Notes under the pieces: model-generated
Seen by the model: the letters and a program-made list of their open reading frames with translations, nothing else
What the model was told of the DNA's origin: nothing
Databases searched by the model: none
Shown: in pieces, positions 8,589 to 17,511 of the stretch
How the letters are laid out: the number at the start of each line of letters is the position of its first letter
Numbering within the stretch: position 1 is the first letter of the stretch
From: Pseudanabaena sp. FACHB-2040
GTDB lineage: Bacteria > Cyanobacteriota > Cyanobacteriia > Phormidesmidales > Phormidesmidaceae
Assembly (NCBI RefSeq): GCF_014696715.1
Contig: NZ_JACJQO010000039.1
Location: 1-44,612 of the forward strand
Direction: 5' to 3'
Length of the DNA: 44,612 nucleotides
Made by a program: the position numbers and the translations under genes

Positions 8589-8767
8589 TCTGTTTCTCCT
8601 GTTGTAATTTCATCAGTTTGTATCGGGTAAGCTTGTCTCAGCAACTCAGTGACTTCTTGCGCGATCGCAATCAGGGCATGATTGACTGAGGAGTCCTGAA
8701 GAGAATCAGTCTGAGGTGTACCTTCACGCCCAGAATTATTCTTGCCTTGTACTAGTAAACGTGTCAT
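8585..8767 (-). CDS. Small conserved protein of unknown function, coupled to SDR
   Basis: 60 residues, not a family I recognise. It is supported as a real gene by a paralogue at 34291-34512: both share PQTDSL.DS.VN.ALIAIAQ then EV.ELL.Q.Y, with variable ends. The conserved part looks like one amphipathic helix. Its TGA overlaps the SDR start by four bases (ATGA), which couples the two reading frames. It has no signal peptide, cysteines or membrane segment. It could be a partner or regulator of the reductase; that is a guess. Confidence 0.7.
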   Translation of the reverse strand: MTRLLVQGKNNSGREGTPQTDSLQDSSVNHALIAIAQEVTELLRQAYPIQTDEITTGETE

Positions 8768-8832
8768 AGAATTATCCTCAATGAAATACTGATTTGTAAT
8801 TCACTAAATCAATACGCAGGAATTCAGTTGTT

Positions 8833-9108
8833 GGTATGGTTCAAAAAGCGGTAATTTTGTTCAGCAGAATAGGCAAAGTCTAGCCCTTAAATTAGATGAC
8901 TTACAGCACTTACAGGCAAGTCAGATATGAATTGAGAGCAAAGATCGGGGGACTTAATGACTTGGAGCAATTATGGCAGCCATCAACTCCGTCGTGTTTC
9001 AGCGCTCGGTATACCGAATTCCATTGATAAATAGGGCTGGGGCAGTCGTTACTCCACTCTCTATTCCGCCTTCGATATCTTCGTTGATGCGATCGACATG
9101 CACTTGTT
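8833..9108 (-). pseudogene. Truncated duplicate of DsbA-like gene 3' end and flank
   Basis: This is a diverged copy of 20266-20545: the last ~50 codons of the DsbA-like gene (8955-9108), its downstream spacer, and the first bases of the AraC gene beyond (ATGGTTCAAAAA at 8837). The homology ends exactly at the palindromic mini-element starting at 9109, so the 5' part was lost at that element. Confidence 0.85.
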
Positions 9109-9207
9109 GGTACTGTCGCAAAAAAAATTAAAGCGCTATCTAAAGTGTTGTATTACGTGTATTTCAACTCCACTCATAGTGCTTCCAAAATTTTTTGCGA
9201 CAGTACC
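9109..9207. mobile_element. Palindromic mini-element with IS6-type ends, copy 1
   Basis: 99 bp, beginning GGTACTGTCGCAAAAAA and ending in its exact inverse. The interior is also near-palindromic (AAGCGCTAT near the left, ATAGTGCTT near the right). The ends resemble IS6-family terminal repeats (GG..CTGT.GCAAA). There is no coding capacity and no target duplication in the 8 bp either side. It joins the DsbA relic to the 3' end of the flavodoxin-fold gene. Confidence 0.8.
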
Positions 9208-9209
9208 TG

Positions 9210-9968
9210 CTAGCGTTTATGCTCAGGATTTTTGAAGTCTGTCTTACAACCTGCATCCCAAACGTCAGGTTGGTTCCCGTGAGGAGGAATACCTCCATTA
9301 TCTTTGAGTAGTCTGGCTATATGCATACAGTTCCAAGCTAAAAAGGTGGTATTGCGATTGGTAAATTCGTTCTCCGGCCCTCCAGACCCTGGGTCTAAAT
9401 AGGAAGGACCAGGGCCCACTTCGCCTAGCCAGCCTGCATCCGCTTGTGGAGGGATCGTATAGCCAATATGCGATAGGGAAAACAAAATATTCATAGCGCA
9501 ATGTTTAACACCATCTTCATTCCCGGTAATGAGGGTTGCCCCGACCTTCCCATAATCTCTGTACTGACCTTTCTCATTCAAAAGATGAGTATATCCATAC
9601 ATCCGCTCTAAAACTCGACTACAAACAGAACTTTTTTCACCCAGCCATACTGAAGTACACAGCACTAAGATGTCAGTTGCGTCAATTTCTTTCTGGATCT
9701 GGGGCCATTCATCTGCCTGCCACTCGTTAGTTTGTGACATATCCAACCCTAGCCCAGCTGCTATCTCATAATCTACAGGTCGAATGACTTGAGTGGTTAC
9801 CCCATTGGCCTCGAAAATAGCTTTGGCAATATTGATAACCCCTTGTGTATGGGATAACACTGGCGTTCTATTGAGTGTGCAGTTTAAAAAGAGAGCTTTT
9901 AAATCGCTATACTGCGCAGGGGCATTTTGGCACTGACGATCCGTGATTGTTTTGAGCTGTTGTGACAT
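9210..9968 (-). CDS. Flavodoxin-fold NAD(P)H-dependent oxidoreductase
   Basis: 252 residues of the NADPH-dependent FMN reductase / flavodoxin-like family. SDLKALFLNCTLNRTPVLSH is the first strand with the phosphate-binding loop. The segments ATDILVLCTSVWLGEKSSVC and YGKVGATLITGNEDGVKHCA correspond to the other two FMN-contacting loops. The C-terminal extension has a proline/glycine-rich part and an NTTFLAWNCMHIARLL helix. It probably reduces quinones or flavins with NAD(P)H. The stop lies within 3 bp of the mini-element, so the last few residues may have been set by that join. Confidence 0.88.
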   Translation of the reverse strand: MSQQLKTITDRQCQNAPAQYSDLKALFLNCTLNRTPVLSHTQGVINIAKAIFEANGVTTQVIRPVDYEIAAGLGLDMSQTNEWQADEWPQIQKEIDATDILVLCTSVWLGEKSSVCSRVLERMYGYTHLLNEKGQYRDYGKVGATLITGNEDGVKHCAMNILFSLSHIGYTIPPQADAGWLGEVGPGPSYLDPGSGGPENEFTNRNTTFLAWNCMHIARLLKDNGGIPPHGNQPDVWDAGCKTDFKNPEHKR

Positions 9969-9990
9969 GGCTTCGGCTTCTATATAAAAC

Positions 9991-10181
9991 GGTTGTGTCG
10001 CAAAAACTTATTAGGGGCAAACGATCGGTGTTGTTTGCATTCCCTTAAGCAGCAATTTCAAAGATCGCTTAGATAAATTTCACTCCAGACATACTGTCTC
10101 CTTGCTTGACTCCTTTTACTTGTCCTTTTCGAATCATATTCATCACTTCGATGGAGCATAATTCAACGCCCAACGATTGAT
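9991..10181 (-). pseudogene. IS6-family transposase 3' end with terminal repeat
   Basis: The minus strand from about 10147 reads EVMNMIRKGQVKGVKQGDSM then SGVKFI, stop, AIFEIAA, stop. That is the C-terminus of IS6-family DDE transposases (…RKGQ.RG…FI..IF..AA) with a premature TAA where CAA is expected. The terminal repeat GGTTGTGTCGCAAAAA lies at 9991-10006, in the right place for the element end. Everything upstream of the last ~45 codons is missing. This relic identifies the terminal repeats of the neighbouring mini-elements as IS6-like. Confidence 0.8.
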
Positions 10182-10842
<661 letters not shown>

Positions 10843-10928
10843 AACTCAGAGGTTTTAGTTGAGATTTACTCAATAGAGAAAAGATGTCAGAGAGAAAGGT
10901 GGCGATCGCAGAATTTGCAGATGAATTT

Positions 10929-11145
10929 TTATTCGTCGGAATCACCAATTCCTAAATAGGCTAAATGGGCAGGATTCTTCACGTGGTGCTTAGCCATTAG
11001 ATTTTTTCGAGTGCGGCTTGCTTTAATTAAATCGGCTACTTTTTCGCCAATCATGATCGTTGGTGCGTTCGTGTTGCCTGTAGTAATTGCTGGCATGATA
11101 GAAACATCCACGACCCGCAAGCCCTCAATTCCATGCCCTCGCGGT
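10929..11145 (-). pseudogene. GMC oxidoreductase, C-terminal end only
   Basis: The frame gives [20 protein letters not shown] then [18 protein letters not shown], the strongly conserved C-terminal flavin-contact segment of GMC (choline dehydrogenase-like) enzymes with the active-site His/Asn region. It is followed by a 34-residue tail. The N-terminal ~450 residues are absent and the sequence is cut at the mini-element at 11146. Confidence 0.82.
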
Positions 11146-11243
11146 GGTTGTGTCGCAAAAATTCCTGAAGCGCTATCTGTAGAGTTACAACACGTGCAGT
11201 TCAACTCTATGTGTAGCGTTTCTAATTTTTTTGCGGTACAACC
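11146..11243. mobile_element. Palindromic mini-element with IS6-type ends, copy 3
   Basis: 98 bp, from GGTTGTGTCGCAAAAATTCC to TTTTTTGCGGTACAACC, with inner blocks GAAGCGCTAT and GTGTAGCGTTTC facing each other. It joins the GMC relic to the NTF2-like fragment, with no target duplication. An open frame across the join is an accident of the fusion. Confidence 0.8.
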
Positions 11244-11325
11244 GAACGTATCGATGAACGCTTGGGAACCTTTGGAGGTTCCCGTCCAAGGCAAGATTTG
11301 CTTCAGTTCAGGGTTGTTGAAATGC
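11244..11325 (-). pseudogene. NTF2-like (SnoaL-like) gene fragment
   Basis: The minus strand reads [20 protein letters not shown] then QAFIDTFG, resembling an internal stretch of SnoaL-like proteins (…LPWTG..KG..AF…F). Only ~28 codons remain. The assignment is by resemblance and is weak. Confidence 0.45.
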
Positions 11326-11332
11326 CGATCGA

Positions 11333-12088
11333 CTACTGCGCTACATACCCACCATCTACCATCAACGTTTCACCTGTTGTGAACGATGCTAGGTCAGATG
11401 ATAAAAACAGGACTGCATTTGCAACTTCAAGCGGTGTTCCAATTCGCCCGATCGGGTGAAGTCCTGCCATGTAAGCTTTGACTTCATCCTGCCCACCTGC
11501 CGCTGCTTCAAACATATCTGTTTCGATTACCGCTGGTGCAATGACATTGATGCGAATACCCGCTTTGGCATATTGGAGCGCAGCAGCTTTTGTTAAACCG
11601 ATTACCGCGCTTTTACTCGCGGTGTAGAGGGGGAAGGTGGGAAATGCAACGACTCCATTTGCAGATGCCATATTGACGATCGCACCACTTCCCTGTTTCA
11701 ACATCTGAGTAATTTCATGTTTCATTGACAACCAAACGCCTTTGACATTGATGTTCATAGTGCGATCGTATTCCGCTTCTGTTTGCTCAATCAATGAGGG
11801 GTTTTCGCCGATAGTTCCTGCATTATTAAAGGCAATATCTAACCGACCAAAAGCACTCACCGCTTTATCAACCATTGCTTCAATATCGGCTTCTTTCGTG
11901 ACATCGGCTTGCACAAAAATCGCCTCTCCGCCAGCTTCCTTGATCAATCGAACCGTTTCTTCGCCTTCATCCATGCGACGACCCACCACCACCACCTTTG
12001 CTTGTTGTTGGGCATAAGCGATCGCCGTTGCACGACCAATGCCCGATGTCCCTCCCGTCACTAAAGCAATCTTGTCTTTAAGCATCAT
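11333..12088 (-). CDS. SDR family oxidoreductase (copy 2)
   Basis: 251 residues, nearly the same sequence as the SDR at 7842-8588, with the same [23 protein letters not shown] and YTASK motifs. Differences include a three-residue insertion (AAGGQDEV for VTDE) and [13 protein letters not shown] for ASVVGVVALPNIL near the active site, so substrate preference may differ. An AGAGG ribosome site precedes the ATG. Unlike copy 1 it has no small coupled protein upstream. Confidence 0.95.
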   Translation of the reverse strand: MMLKDKIALVTGGTSGIGRATAIAYAQQQAKVVVVGRRMDEGEETVRLIKEAGGEAIFVQADVTKEADIEAMVDKAVSAFGRLDIAFNNAGTIGENPSLIEQTEAEYDRTMNINVKGVWLSMKHEITQMLKQGSGAIVNMASANGVVAFPTFPLYTASKSAVIGLTKAAALQYAKAGIRINVIAPAVIETDMFEAAAGGQDEVKAYMAGLHPIGRIGTPLEVANAVLFLSSDLASFTTGETLMVDGGYVAQ

Positions 12089-12144
12089 GATTGTTACCTC
12101 TTGTTGTGAATGGCTGTGTCACTTTGTCAAAAACTCAATGAGCA

Positions 12145-12204
12145 ATACGTGTAGGAGCCAACAATAAGAAGCGCCTCCTACAACCAGGATGAGTACGATC
12201 CTGG
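12145..12204. repeat. Two adjacent small hairpins
   Basis: GTAGGAG (12151-12157) pairs with CTCCTAC (12175-12181), and CCAGGAT (12184-12190) pairs with ATCCTGG (12198-12204). They lie between the 3' end of the NQO-type gene and the start of SDR copy 2 and could end transcription, though no T-run follows. Parts of this stretch reappear inverted at 13010-13076. Confidence 0.4.
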
Positions 12205-12245
12205 CTGCGTGCCCCATAAATTCAGTCCCGCCAGTTCCATGCCGA

Positions 12246-12914
12246 TCAATACTGACCTACGGCGATCGGCAACTCACGTTCAATGGTTCGCAATCGTTGC
12301 GAAAAATCATTCAAGATACGTTGACGAACTGCATCTGTTTGGCGAACGGGGGCATAAACAATCTGCGGAGCAAGAACGTCAAAACCAACGAATTGCAGCA
12401 TCCCTCGCTGAATTGGGCGCAGAATAGCATGGATATCACCGTTAAAACCGCCTGCAAGATAGTCCTCTTCTGTGCTACCTGTGGTCAACGAGAGCATTGC
12501 TTGCTTACCTCGAAATCTGCCCGTTTCATAAATATGCCCATTACCGTAAACACGCCCCATAACAAAGACGCGATCGACCCACCCCTTCAAAATTGCAGGG
12601 ACACTGAACCACCACAAAGGGAATTGCCAAATCATCAGATCACACCATTCCAGTTTTTGGATCTCAGCTTCAATTTCTGGAACGAATCCTCCAACTTCAA
12701 TTGCATACATCTCTTCAAGTTGCTGCTTAAAGTAGTCAGGATCTTTGACAGACGCAAAGTTGCGGCGATCGGATGCAGGGTCAAATCTCATGGTGTGGAG
12801 ATCTGAATATTGAACATCATGCCCAGAGTCTTTAAACGTGTCAATTGCTGTCTGAAACATTGCTCCGTTAAAACTTTTCGGCTCTGGGTGTGCAAGAACA
12901 ATCAAAACTTTCAT
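12246..12914 (-). CDS. NAD(P)H quinone oxidoreductase, flavodoxin-like fold (NQO1/MdaB type)
   Basis: 222 residues. MKVLIVLAHPEPKSFNGAM is the FAD/FMN phosphate loop of the DT-diaphorase family. WCDLMIWQFPLWWFSVPAIL then KGWVDRVFVMGRVYG is the characteristic ring-binding segment, and AMLSLTTGSTEEDY the third loop. Such enzymes reduce quinones by two electrons and avoid semiquinone radicals. It is a single gene 157 bp from the SDR copy 2 start, so cotranscription is possible. Confidence 0.93.
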   Translation of the reverse strand: MKVLIVLAHPEPKSFNGAMFQTAIDTFKDSGHDVQYSDLHTMRFDPASDRRNFASVKDPDYFKQQLEEMYAIEVGGFVPEIEAEIQKLEWCDLMIWQFPLWWFSVPAILKGWVDRVFVMGRVYGNGHIYETGRFRGKQAMLSLTTGSTEEDYLAGGFNGDIHAILRPIQRGMLQFVGFDVLAPQIVYAPVRQTDAVRQRILNDFSQRLRTIERELPIAVGQY

Positions 12915-13073
12915 GGGAGTTATTTCGTTTTCTAAGTTTCTAAACTTTTGCTAGGGCTGAATAATCTAGATAGCCTTTTTCACCACGGGTATAGAACGTA
13001 GCTGGGTCAGGCGAGTTGCGATCCTGGTTGCAAAATGGCGGGTTTAGGCTTTGATATCTGCTGGCTCCTACAC

Positions 13074-13655
13074 TTAGTCGCGATCGATTAGTGTGTTTGA
13101 AGGTAAGTTGGGATCGATCGCCTTACGCGCGCTGTCAACGCCCACGATGGGAAGTGTACCCGGATCGAGCAAGCCGACTTGAACCAATACACTTGCCTGA
13201 TCCCAGTAAATGTGTTCGTGGGCTATTTTGCCGTCACGAAACCGAATAATCGCAACTACTGGCACTTCCACCCGTTTCCCGGCTGGAGCAACGCCAGGTA
13301 GCATCCAGTCCATCTGGATCGTATGAGTGAACGTAGCCACCATTTCATCCACGAGTTGATCCGTTCCGATCGTGCGCGAGATTGGGGTCAACTCCATGTC
13401 CGGCGGCATCTGTGGAATGAGGTATTTGGAATAAAACTCGCGCAGTGCTGGTTTCCCGACCCCCCCAGTCATTACCGGGATGTGGTTAACGTGAGCATCT
13501 TCAACCATCGTAGCGAGGGCATCTTCAGTACTGTGAGTGACAAACTCGTGTCGCAGATGCTCTTCCCAAAGTGCTTGCAAAGACTCCTGGGCTGGTGTCA
13601 AATTGGTAGTTGCTTGTAAATTTGCTTGTCCGTCTACAGTTTGCTCTTTGACCAT
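13074..13655 (-). CDS. NTF2-like / SnoaL-like family protein
   Basis: 193 residues. The central HEFVTHSTEDALATMVEDAH segment, with NHIPVMTGGVGKPALREFY following, fits the ester cyclase / SnoaL-like cone fold. IIRFRDGKIAHEHIYWDQAS is the typical final strand with His residues facing the pocket. A ~25-residue N-terminal extension precedes the fold. Possible activity is on a small cyclic compound; none is assigned. A copy of the shared 28-bp motif lies 44 bp upstream of the start. Confidence 0.85.
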   Translation of the reverse strand: MVKEQTVDGQANLQATTNLTPAQESLQALWEEHLRHEFVTHSTEDALATMVEDAHVNHIPVMTGGVGKPALREFYSKYLIPQMPPDMELTPISRTIGTDQLVDEMVATFTHTIQMDWMLPGVAPAGKRVEVPVVAIIRFRDGKIAHEHIYWDQASVLVQVGLLDPGTLPIVGVDSARKAIDPNLPSNTLIDRD

Positions 13656-13698
13656 GATTAAATACTCCTGCTTCTATCTATCTAAATTGTCTTGAGTT

Positions 13699-13726
13699 CC
13701 AATGCTTGACTGCTTTCAGATTCTTA
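13699..13726 (-). promoter_or_regulatory. Shared 28-bp upstream motif, copy B
   Basis: The minus strand reads TAAGAATCTGAAAGCA then GTCAAGCATTGG. It lies 44 bp upstream of the NTF2-like gene at 13074-13655. A second partial AAGAATCTGAC follows 14 bp further upstream. Confidence 0.55.
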
Positions 13727-13766
13727 AAATGATTTGTCAGATTCTTGCGATGTTAGTGAACTTGTT

Positions 13767-13949
13767 TCAATGGACGTATAAGCATTCAGCGCCTGTTTCG
13801 CGAATCAGTTTGGCGGTTTTTTCACCTTCTGCGTTGCGTCTGCCTGAGAATACTACCTTTGCTCCAGCATCACCGAAGGCGACCGCAGTTGCACGACCAA
13901 TTCCTGAAGTTCCACCAGTAACTAATGCCACTTTATCTTGAAGTATCAT
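13767..13949 (-). pseudogene. SDR, N-terminal fragment
   Basis: 60 codons from a normal-looking start: [20 protein letters not shown], then AVVFSGRR-type second strand and TGAECLYVH before a stop. The cofactor half of an SDR is kept. The NNAG, Ser and Tyr/Lys active-site half is gone, so it cannot be an enzyme. It has a copy of the 28-bp motif 53 bp upstream and may still be transcribed. Confidence 0.8.
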
Positions 13950-14001
13950 TGTGCTTCTCCTAGCATTAATTTCGTTGCATTGATCTGAAGCGTACTAAGT
14001 T

Positions 14002-14029
14002 CCAATGCTTGATTTCTTCCAGATTCTTA
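14002..14029 (-). promoter_or_regulatory. Shared 28-bp upstream motif, copy C
   Basis: The minus strand reads TAAGAATCTGGAAGAA then ATCAAGCATTGG. It lies 53 bp upstream of the truncated SDR start at 13949. It differs from copy B at four positions. Confidence 0.55.
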
Positions 14030-14071
14030 TGGTGAAGAGCGAGTTCGTTTCAGGATCATCTGATTTAGATA

Positions 14072-14449
14072 CTAATGTTCAGAATTCACTTGCCATGTAA
14101 TCACAATGATTTCTGCAAACAGTAAGACAACTATTAGCCGCGAAAACGCTTGTAAAATGGCTTCCATCGTCCAGTTCTGACTCTGAGAATTCCAGATCAT
14201 CAAAACAACATTCACTCCAAGCCCCAACCAGGGTAGAATGACCGCTGAATTCCGCCCGTGGTATAAGCGGATCGTCGTCTCCCGCCAAAATGGGAAGGTG
14301 CTGAGGAGACAAGCAATGTAGGAGGCTCCTGCACTGACGAACAAGCTTGTTTGAAGACTCGAAGGCAGGTTCGGGTATCCAAGTGCGATCGCTGTCAGAC
14401 AAAGTCCCAGCGCGAGATACAGGAAAGTAAACAAGGTAAATCGTTTCAT
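14072..14449 (-). CDS. Small four-helix membrane protein, unknown function
   Basis: About 125 residues with four predicted membrane segments: FTLFTFLYLALGLCLTAIAL, SLFVSAGASYIACLLSTFPF, AVILPWLGLGVNVVLMIW and LIVVLLFAEIIVITW. Charged residues sit between helices 2 and 3 (WRETTIRLYHGRN). I do not recognise a named family. A closely similar but frameshifted copy lies at 32928-33304, showing the protein is a conserved unit duplicated with its surroundings. The ATG at 14447-14449 corresponds to the start with a good ribosome site in that copy. Confidence 0.72.
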   Translation of the reverse strand: MKRFTLFTFLYLALGLCLTAIALGYPNLPSSLQTSLFVSAGASYIACLLSTFPFWRETTIRLYHGRNSAVILPWLGLGVNVVLMIWNSQSQNWTMEAILQAFSRLIVVLLFAEIIVITWQVNSEH

Positions 14450-14518
14450 TTTCTGCAAATAAAGCTCAGCGATAATCTATTCCTGTGTGGCCGACATAAC
14501 TCAGCCAATGAACAACAA

Positions 14519-15469
14519 TTAGTCCACATGCAGCACAGCCTTACCTGAAAATCTGCGCCCGATCAAATCAGCCGCTGTTACGCCTGCTTCACGCCATGAA
14601 ACTGCTCGATCGATGTGCGTTTTGAGCCGCCCCTGCTTAACTAACCTCAGTAGACGAGCCAGCCCAGAACTAGCACTTTCCATCTCTACTTCGGTGTACA
14701 GCGTGAACCCGTAAAGCGTGCGCTGTCCTCCATTCTCGAAATAGAAGTCTGGTAGGGACAGCTTCATCTCATTGCCGCTGCTACTGCCATAACAAACGCA
14801 GGTGCCTCCTTTAGCCAAAAACGCAGTTAGCGTCCCGACCAATTCACCTCCTACTCCATCAACGATCAGTCGATAAGGCGCGAACTGCTTGGCTTCTTGC
14901 CCGGTTTCGGTTAGCACCACTTCATCTGCGCCGTAATCTCGCACAAATGCTTTTTGCACTGGCTGACGAATTTGGGCAACGACGCTAGCTCCCATCATCT
15001 GAGCAAGCTGCATGGCGAAGAGTCCCACTCCCCCTGTTGCCCCTGTGATCAACACTCGACTTCCTGGTAAACGAGATCCCTTTTCCACTGCATACAGTGC
15101 TGTTAACCCCGCGACGGGCAGTGTGGCGGCATCGGTATCTGATACGCTCTGGGGAATAATAGCCAGAAAGCGAGTCGGAATTGCTACATATTCTGCCCAG
15201 CCCTCTGAGCGGATGGAGAGGGCAACAATCTTTGTCCCTGTGGGTGGGCCACTGCCGTCTTGCGCTGTTTGTTCAACAACGCCAACGACATCCCAGCCAA
15301 TCGGAGTGCCCAGTAGATCATCTTGCGATCGCTTAAGTTCGCCCCGATTCATCGAAAATGCCTTGACGCGAATCAAGCACTCGTTAGCCTTCGGAGTAGG
15401 AACTTCAGTGTCTTGAAAGGTGAGGTTGCCAACGGCATCTGGTGAACTCACGAGTCTACGCATCGCCAT
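14519..15469 (-). CDS. Zinc-less medium-chain dehydrogenase (quinone oxidoreductase family)
   Basis: 316 residues of the MDR superfamily. The N-terminal GroES-like fold (about 1-120) has VKAFSMNRGELKRSQ where zinc alcohol dehydrogenases carry ligands; no Cys/His ligand set is visible, as in NADPH quinone oxidoreductases. The Rossmann domain carries GSRVLITGATGGVGLFAMQL. It likely reduces quinones or alkenals with NADPH. A single gene, with the small membrane protein next downstream (gap ~70 bp). Confidence 0.9.
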   Translation of the reverse strand: MAMRRLVSSPDAVGNLTFQDTEVPTPKANECLIRVKAFSMNRGELKRSQDDLLGTPIGWDVVGVVEQTAQDGSGPPTGTKIVALSIRSEGWAEYVAIPTRFLAIIPQSVSDTDAATLPVAGLTALYAVEKGSRLPGSRVLITGATGGVGLFAMQLAQMMGASVVAQIRQPVQKAFVRDYGADEVVLTETGQEAKQFAPYRLIVDGVGGELVGTLTAFLAKGGTCVCYGSSSGNEMKLSLPDFYFENGGQRTLYGFTLYTEVEMESASSGLARLLRLVKQGRLKTHIDRAVSWREAGVTAADLIGRRFSGKAVLHVD

Positions 15470-15525
15470 ATCCTTGTGTGTAGAGGGCTATAGTTTCATG
15501 TTCTAGATAGAACTGTTTCAATCAA

Positions 15526-16083
15526 CTTGCTGTATATCCACCATCGTTGGCGTAGCCTCTCCTACAGGAGAATCACTAAGGGTTGTCCCGTGATCTAGCT
15601 GGCAGCATCAGAGCAAAGAAACACAACCGCTTGAGCAACTTCCGTTGCCTGACCGATCCGACCGATCGGAACCATAGACCCAAGATCATCGAACGTTATG
15701 CCTATCTGGTCAGCGCTACGAGCCATTAGATCAGTCGCAATGGAACCGGGATTAACAGCATTAATCTGCATGCCCTGTTTGGCATAGTCAAGTGCGGCAG
15801 TGCGTGTCAGCCCCATCACCGCGTGTTTGCTGGCAACGTAGGGAGAGATTCCTGGCAACGCAACAAGACCATTGGTGGACGAATTGTTCACGATCGCGCC
15901 TACGCCTTGGGTTAGCATCTGCTGAATTTCGTATTTCATACACAAGAATAGTCCTCGTGCATTGACCGACAGGATCTTGTCAAAATCCTCGATCGCTTGT
16001 TCATGCAACGGTGTCACAACAAGATCGATGCCAGCATTGTTAAAGGCACAATCCAGTTTGCCGTAGATTGCGATCGTCTTCTG
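15526..16083 (-). pseudogene. SDR with missing start, nonsense codon and repeat insertion
   Basis: The frame enters at about 16083 with KTIAIYGKLDCAFNNAGIDL, the NNAG region, without the cofactor-binding half. It continues through NNSSTNGLV, YVASKHAVMGLTR and VVFLCSDAAS to TAG at 15595-15597. In the related relic at 18565-18860 the corresponding codon is Tyr (TAC). Beyond the stop the sequence still reads ITGQPLVI, then a ~22-bp insert at about 15550-15572, then NDGGYTAS. Three lesions make it a clear pseudogene. Confidence 0.88.
15550..15574. repeat. Short interspersed repeat inside an SDR relic
   Basis: GGCGTAGCCTCTCCTACAGG, with a small hairpin core (CTCCTGTAGGAG), resembles the short GCGTAGCCTCTC-type repeats scattered in many cyanobacterial genomes. 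Removing it restores the expected SDR C-terminus (…VI NDGGYTAS), so the insertion is visible directly. I saw only this one copy here. Confidence 0.5.
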
Positions 16084-16291
16084 TTGGGTTCGTATTCGAC
16101 AGCAGCGTATGTAGATCTTGGGGGAGTGTGCCGTCGCTCAAGGCTGTAATTGTGAAATCACCTAACTTGAATGGATAGATACCTGGCACTTGAGCAATCG
16201 CGCTTTTGCTCAGTGATACCGCTGGAAAAAGACAAGAGGTCACAATCGTTAGCACTGTGGTTGCAACCGCTATCATCAGTCTAGAAAACAT
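16084..16291 (-). pseudogene. MBL-fold hydrolase N-terminus fused to SDR relic
   Basis: Starts MFSRLMIAVATTVLTIVTSC with a signal peptide ending near AIAQ. It continues as VPGIYPFKLGDFTITALSDG then TLPQDLHTLLSNTNPTE, the usual start of exported metallo-beta-lactamase-fold hydrolases (…Y.F.LGD..I.AL.DG…). After NPTE the sequence switches to the SDR piece in another frame and stops within 12 codons. The zinc-binding HXHXDH region is missing. Confidence 0.8.
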
Positions 16292-16410
16292 ATTAGAACC
16301 TTTTTAGCGATAAAGGACTTGATAGATAATCACCCCTACACTTGCCCAATGCGATCGCTAATTCGGTTGAAACGATCAGTTGAGAGGATCAGACATTCAA
16401 ACCAGCGCTT

Positions 16411-17511
16411 TTAAGTGAGTATTGCTAACGCTGAGGGATTAAAGTTCATGAGATCAGCGGTACGGTTTTGATGTATCTTTACAGCCCATTGCGGATCTTG
16501 CAGCAGCGCACGTCCAACTGCAACCAAGTCGAAGTCACCGCGCTCCAGCCGACGCAGCAATTCATCAAGTGACGCAGCCTGTGATGCTTCACCACTAAAA
16601 GCTCTGATGAAATCGCCGTTGAGACCGACCGACCCTACGGTAATGGTGGGAACCCCTGTCAACTTCTTCGCCCAGCCCGCAAAGTTTAGCTCAGATTCGT
16701 CGAACTCCGGCTCCCAAAAACGGCGTTGTGAGCAATGCAATATATCTGCACCTGCATCCACCAGCGGTTGTAACCACTCCTCCATCTCCGCTGGAGTATT
16801 CGCAAGGCGGGCAGTGTAGTCCTGTTGTTTCCATTGCGACAGGCGAAGGATGATCGCAAAGTCAGAACCGACTGCTGCACGGACGGCTTGAATAATCTCG
16901 GCAGCGAAACGTCCGCGCTCAGCGAGCGTCACACCTCCAAATCGATCGGTGCGATGGTTCGTGCCCTTCCAGAAAAACTGATCGATCAGATAGCCATGTG
17001 CCCCGTGGAGTTCAACAGCATCGAAACCCAGCCGCTTTGCATCCGCCGCTGCACTGGCAAAGGCAGCGATCGTATCGGCGATGTCTGTGTCAGTCATCGT
17101 TCTCCCAAACGGCTGGTCAGGACTATTTAGACCCGAAGGACTTTCAAACAGGTCAACGGGTAGATCGTCGCCGTATGGGGATGGCACTGCGCCAACATGC
17201 CAGAGCTGCGGGATCATCAATCCTCCGGCAGCGTGGACTGCATCAATGACTTGCTTCCAGCCAGCAAGCTCCTGCTCACCGTGGAAGCGGGGAAGGTTAA
17301 CACCGTTTAGCGATGCGGGTCGTGCGATACCCGTCCCCTCGGAGATGATCAGCCCGACTTCAGCAGCAGCACGTTTTGCATAGTAATTTGCTACGTCTTT
17401 CGTTGGATAGCCATCAGGTGAAAAGCCTCGCGTCATTGGAGCCATCACAATTCGGTTCGGCAGCTTCAATCCCTTAAAGCTAAAGGGTTGGAAAAGCGTG
17501 TTAATAGACAT
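16411..17511 (-). CDS. Old Yellow Enzyme family alkene reductase
   Basis: 366 residues, FMN-dependent TIM barrel, full length for the family. LFQPFSFKGLKLPNRIVMAP and MTRGFSPDG at the N-terminus, IPQLWHVGA, and DAVELHGAHGYLIDQFFW followed by GTNHRTDRFGG are OYE hallmarks. The substrate pair is His-His (HGAH), as in plant OPR and bacterial NemA-like enzymes often with His/Asn. It reduces activated C=C bonds of enals, enones or nitro compounds with NAD(P)H. A copy of the 28-bp motif and an AraC relic lie upstream, suggesting it was once paired with its own regulator. Confidence 0.95.
   Translation of the reverse strand: MSINTLFQPFSFKGLKLPNRIVMAPMTRGFSPDGYPTKDVANYYAKRAAAEVGLIISEGTGIARPASLNGVNLPRFHGEQELAGWKQVIDAVHAAGGLMIPQLWHVGAVPSPYGDDLPVDLFESPSGLNSPDQPFGRTMTDTDIADTIAAFASAAADAKRLGFDAVELHGAHGYLIDQFFWKGTNHRTDRFGGVTLAERGRFAAEIIQAVRAAVGSDFAIILRLSQWKQQDYTARLANTPAEMEEWLQPLVDAGADILHCSQRRFWEPEFDESELNFAGWAKKLTGVPTITVGSVGLNGDFIRAFSGEASQAASLDELLRRLERGDFDLVAVGRALLQDPQWAVKIHQNRTADLMNFNPSALAILT

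Noticed and set aside
10929-11294. Single hypothetical protein spanning the GMC end and NTF2-like piece
   Set aside because: The frame runs through a palindromic element. The three parts belong to different sources, so it is a chance fusion.
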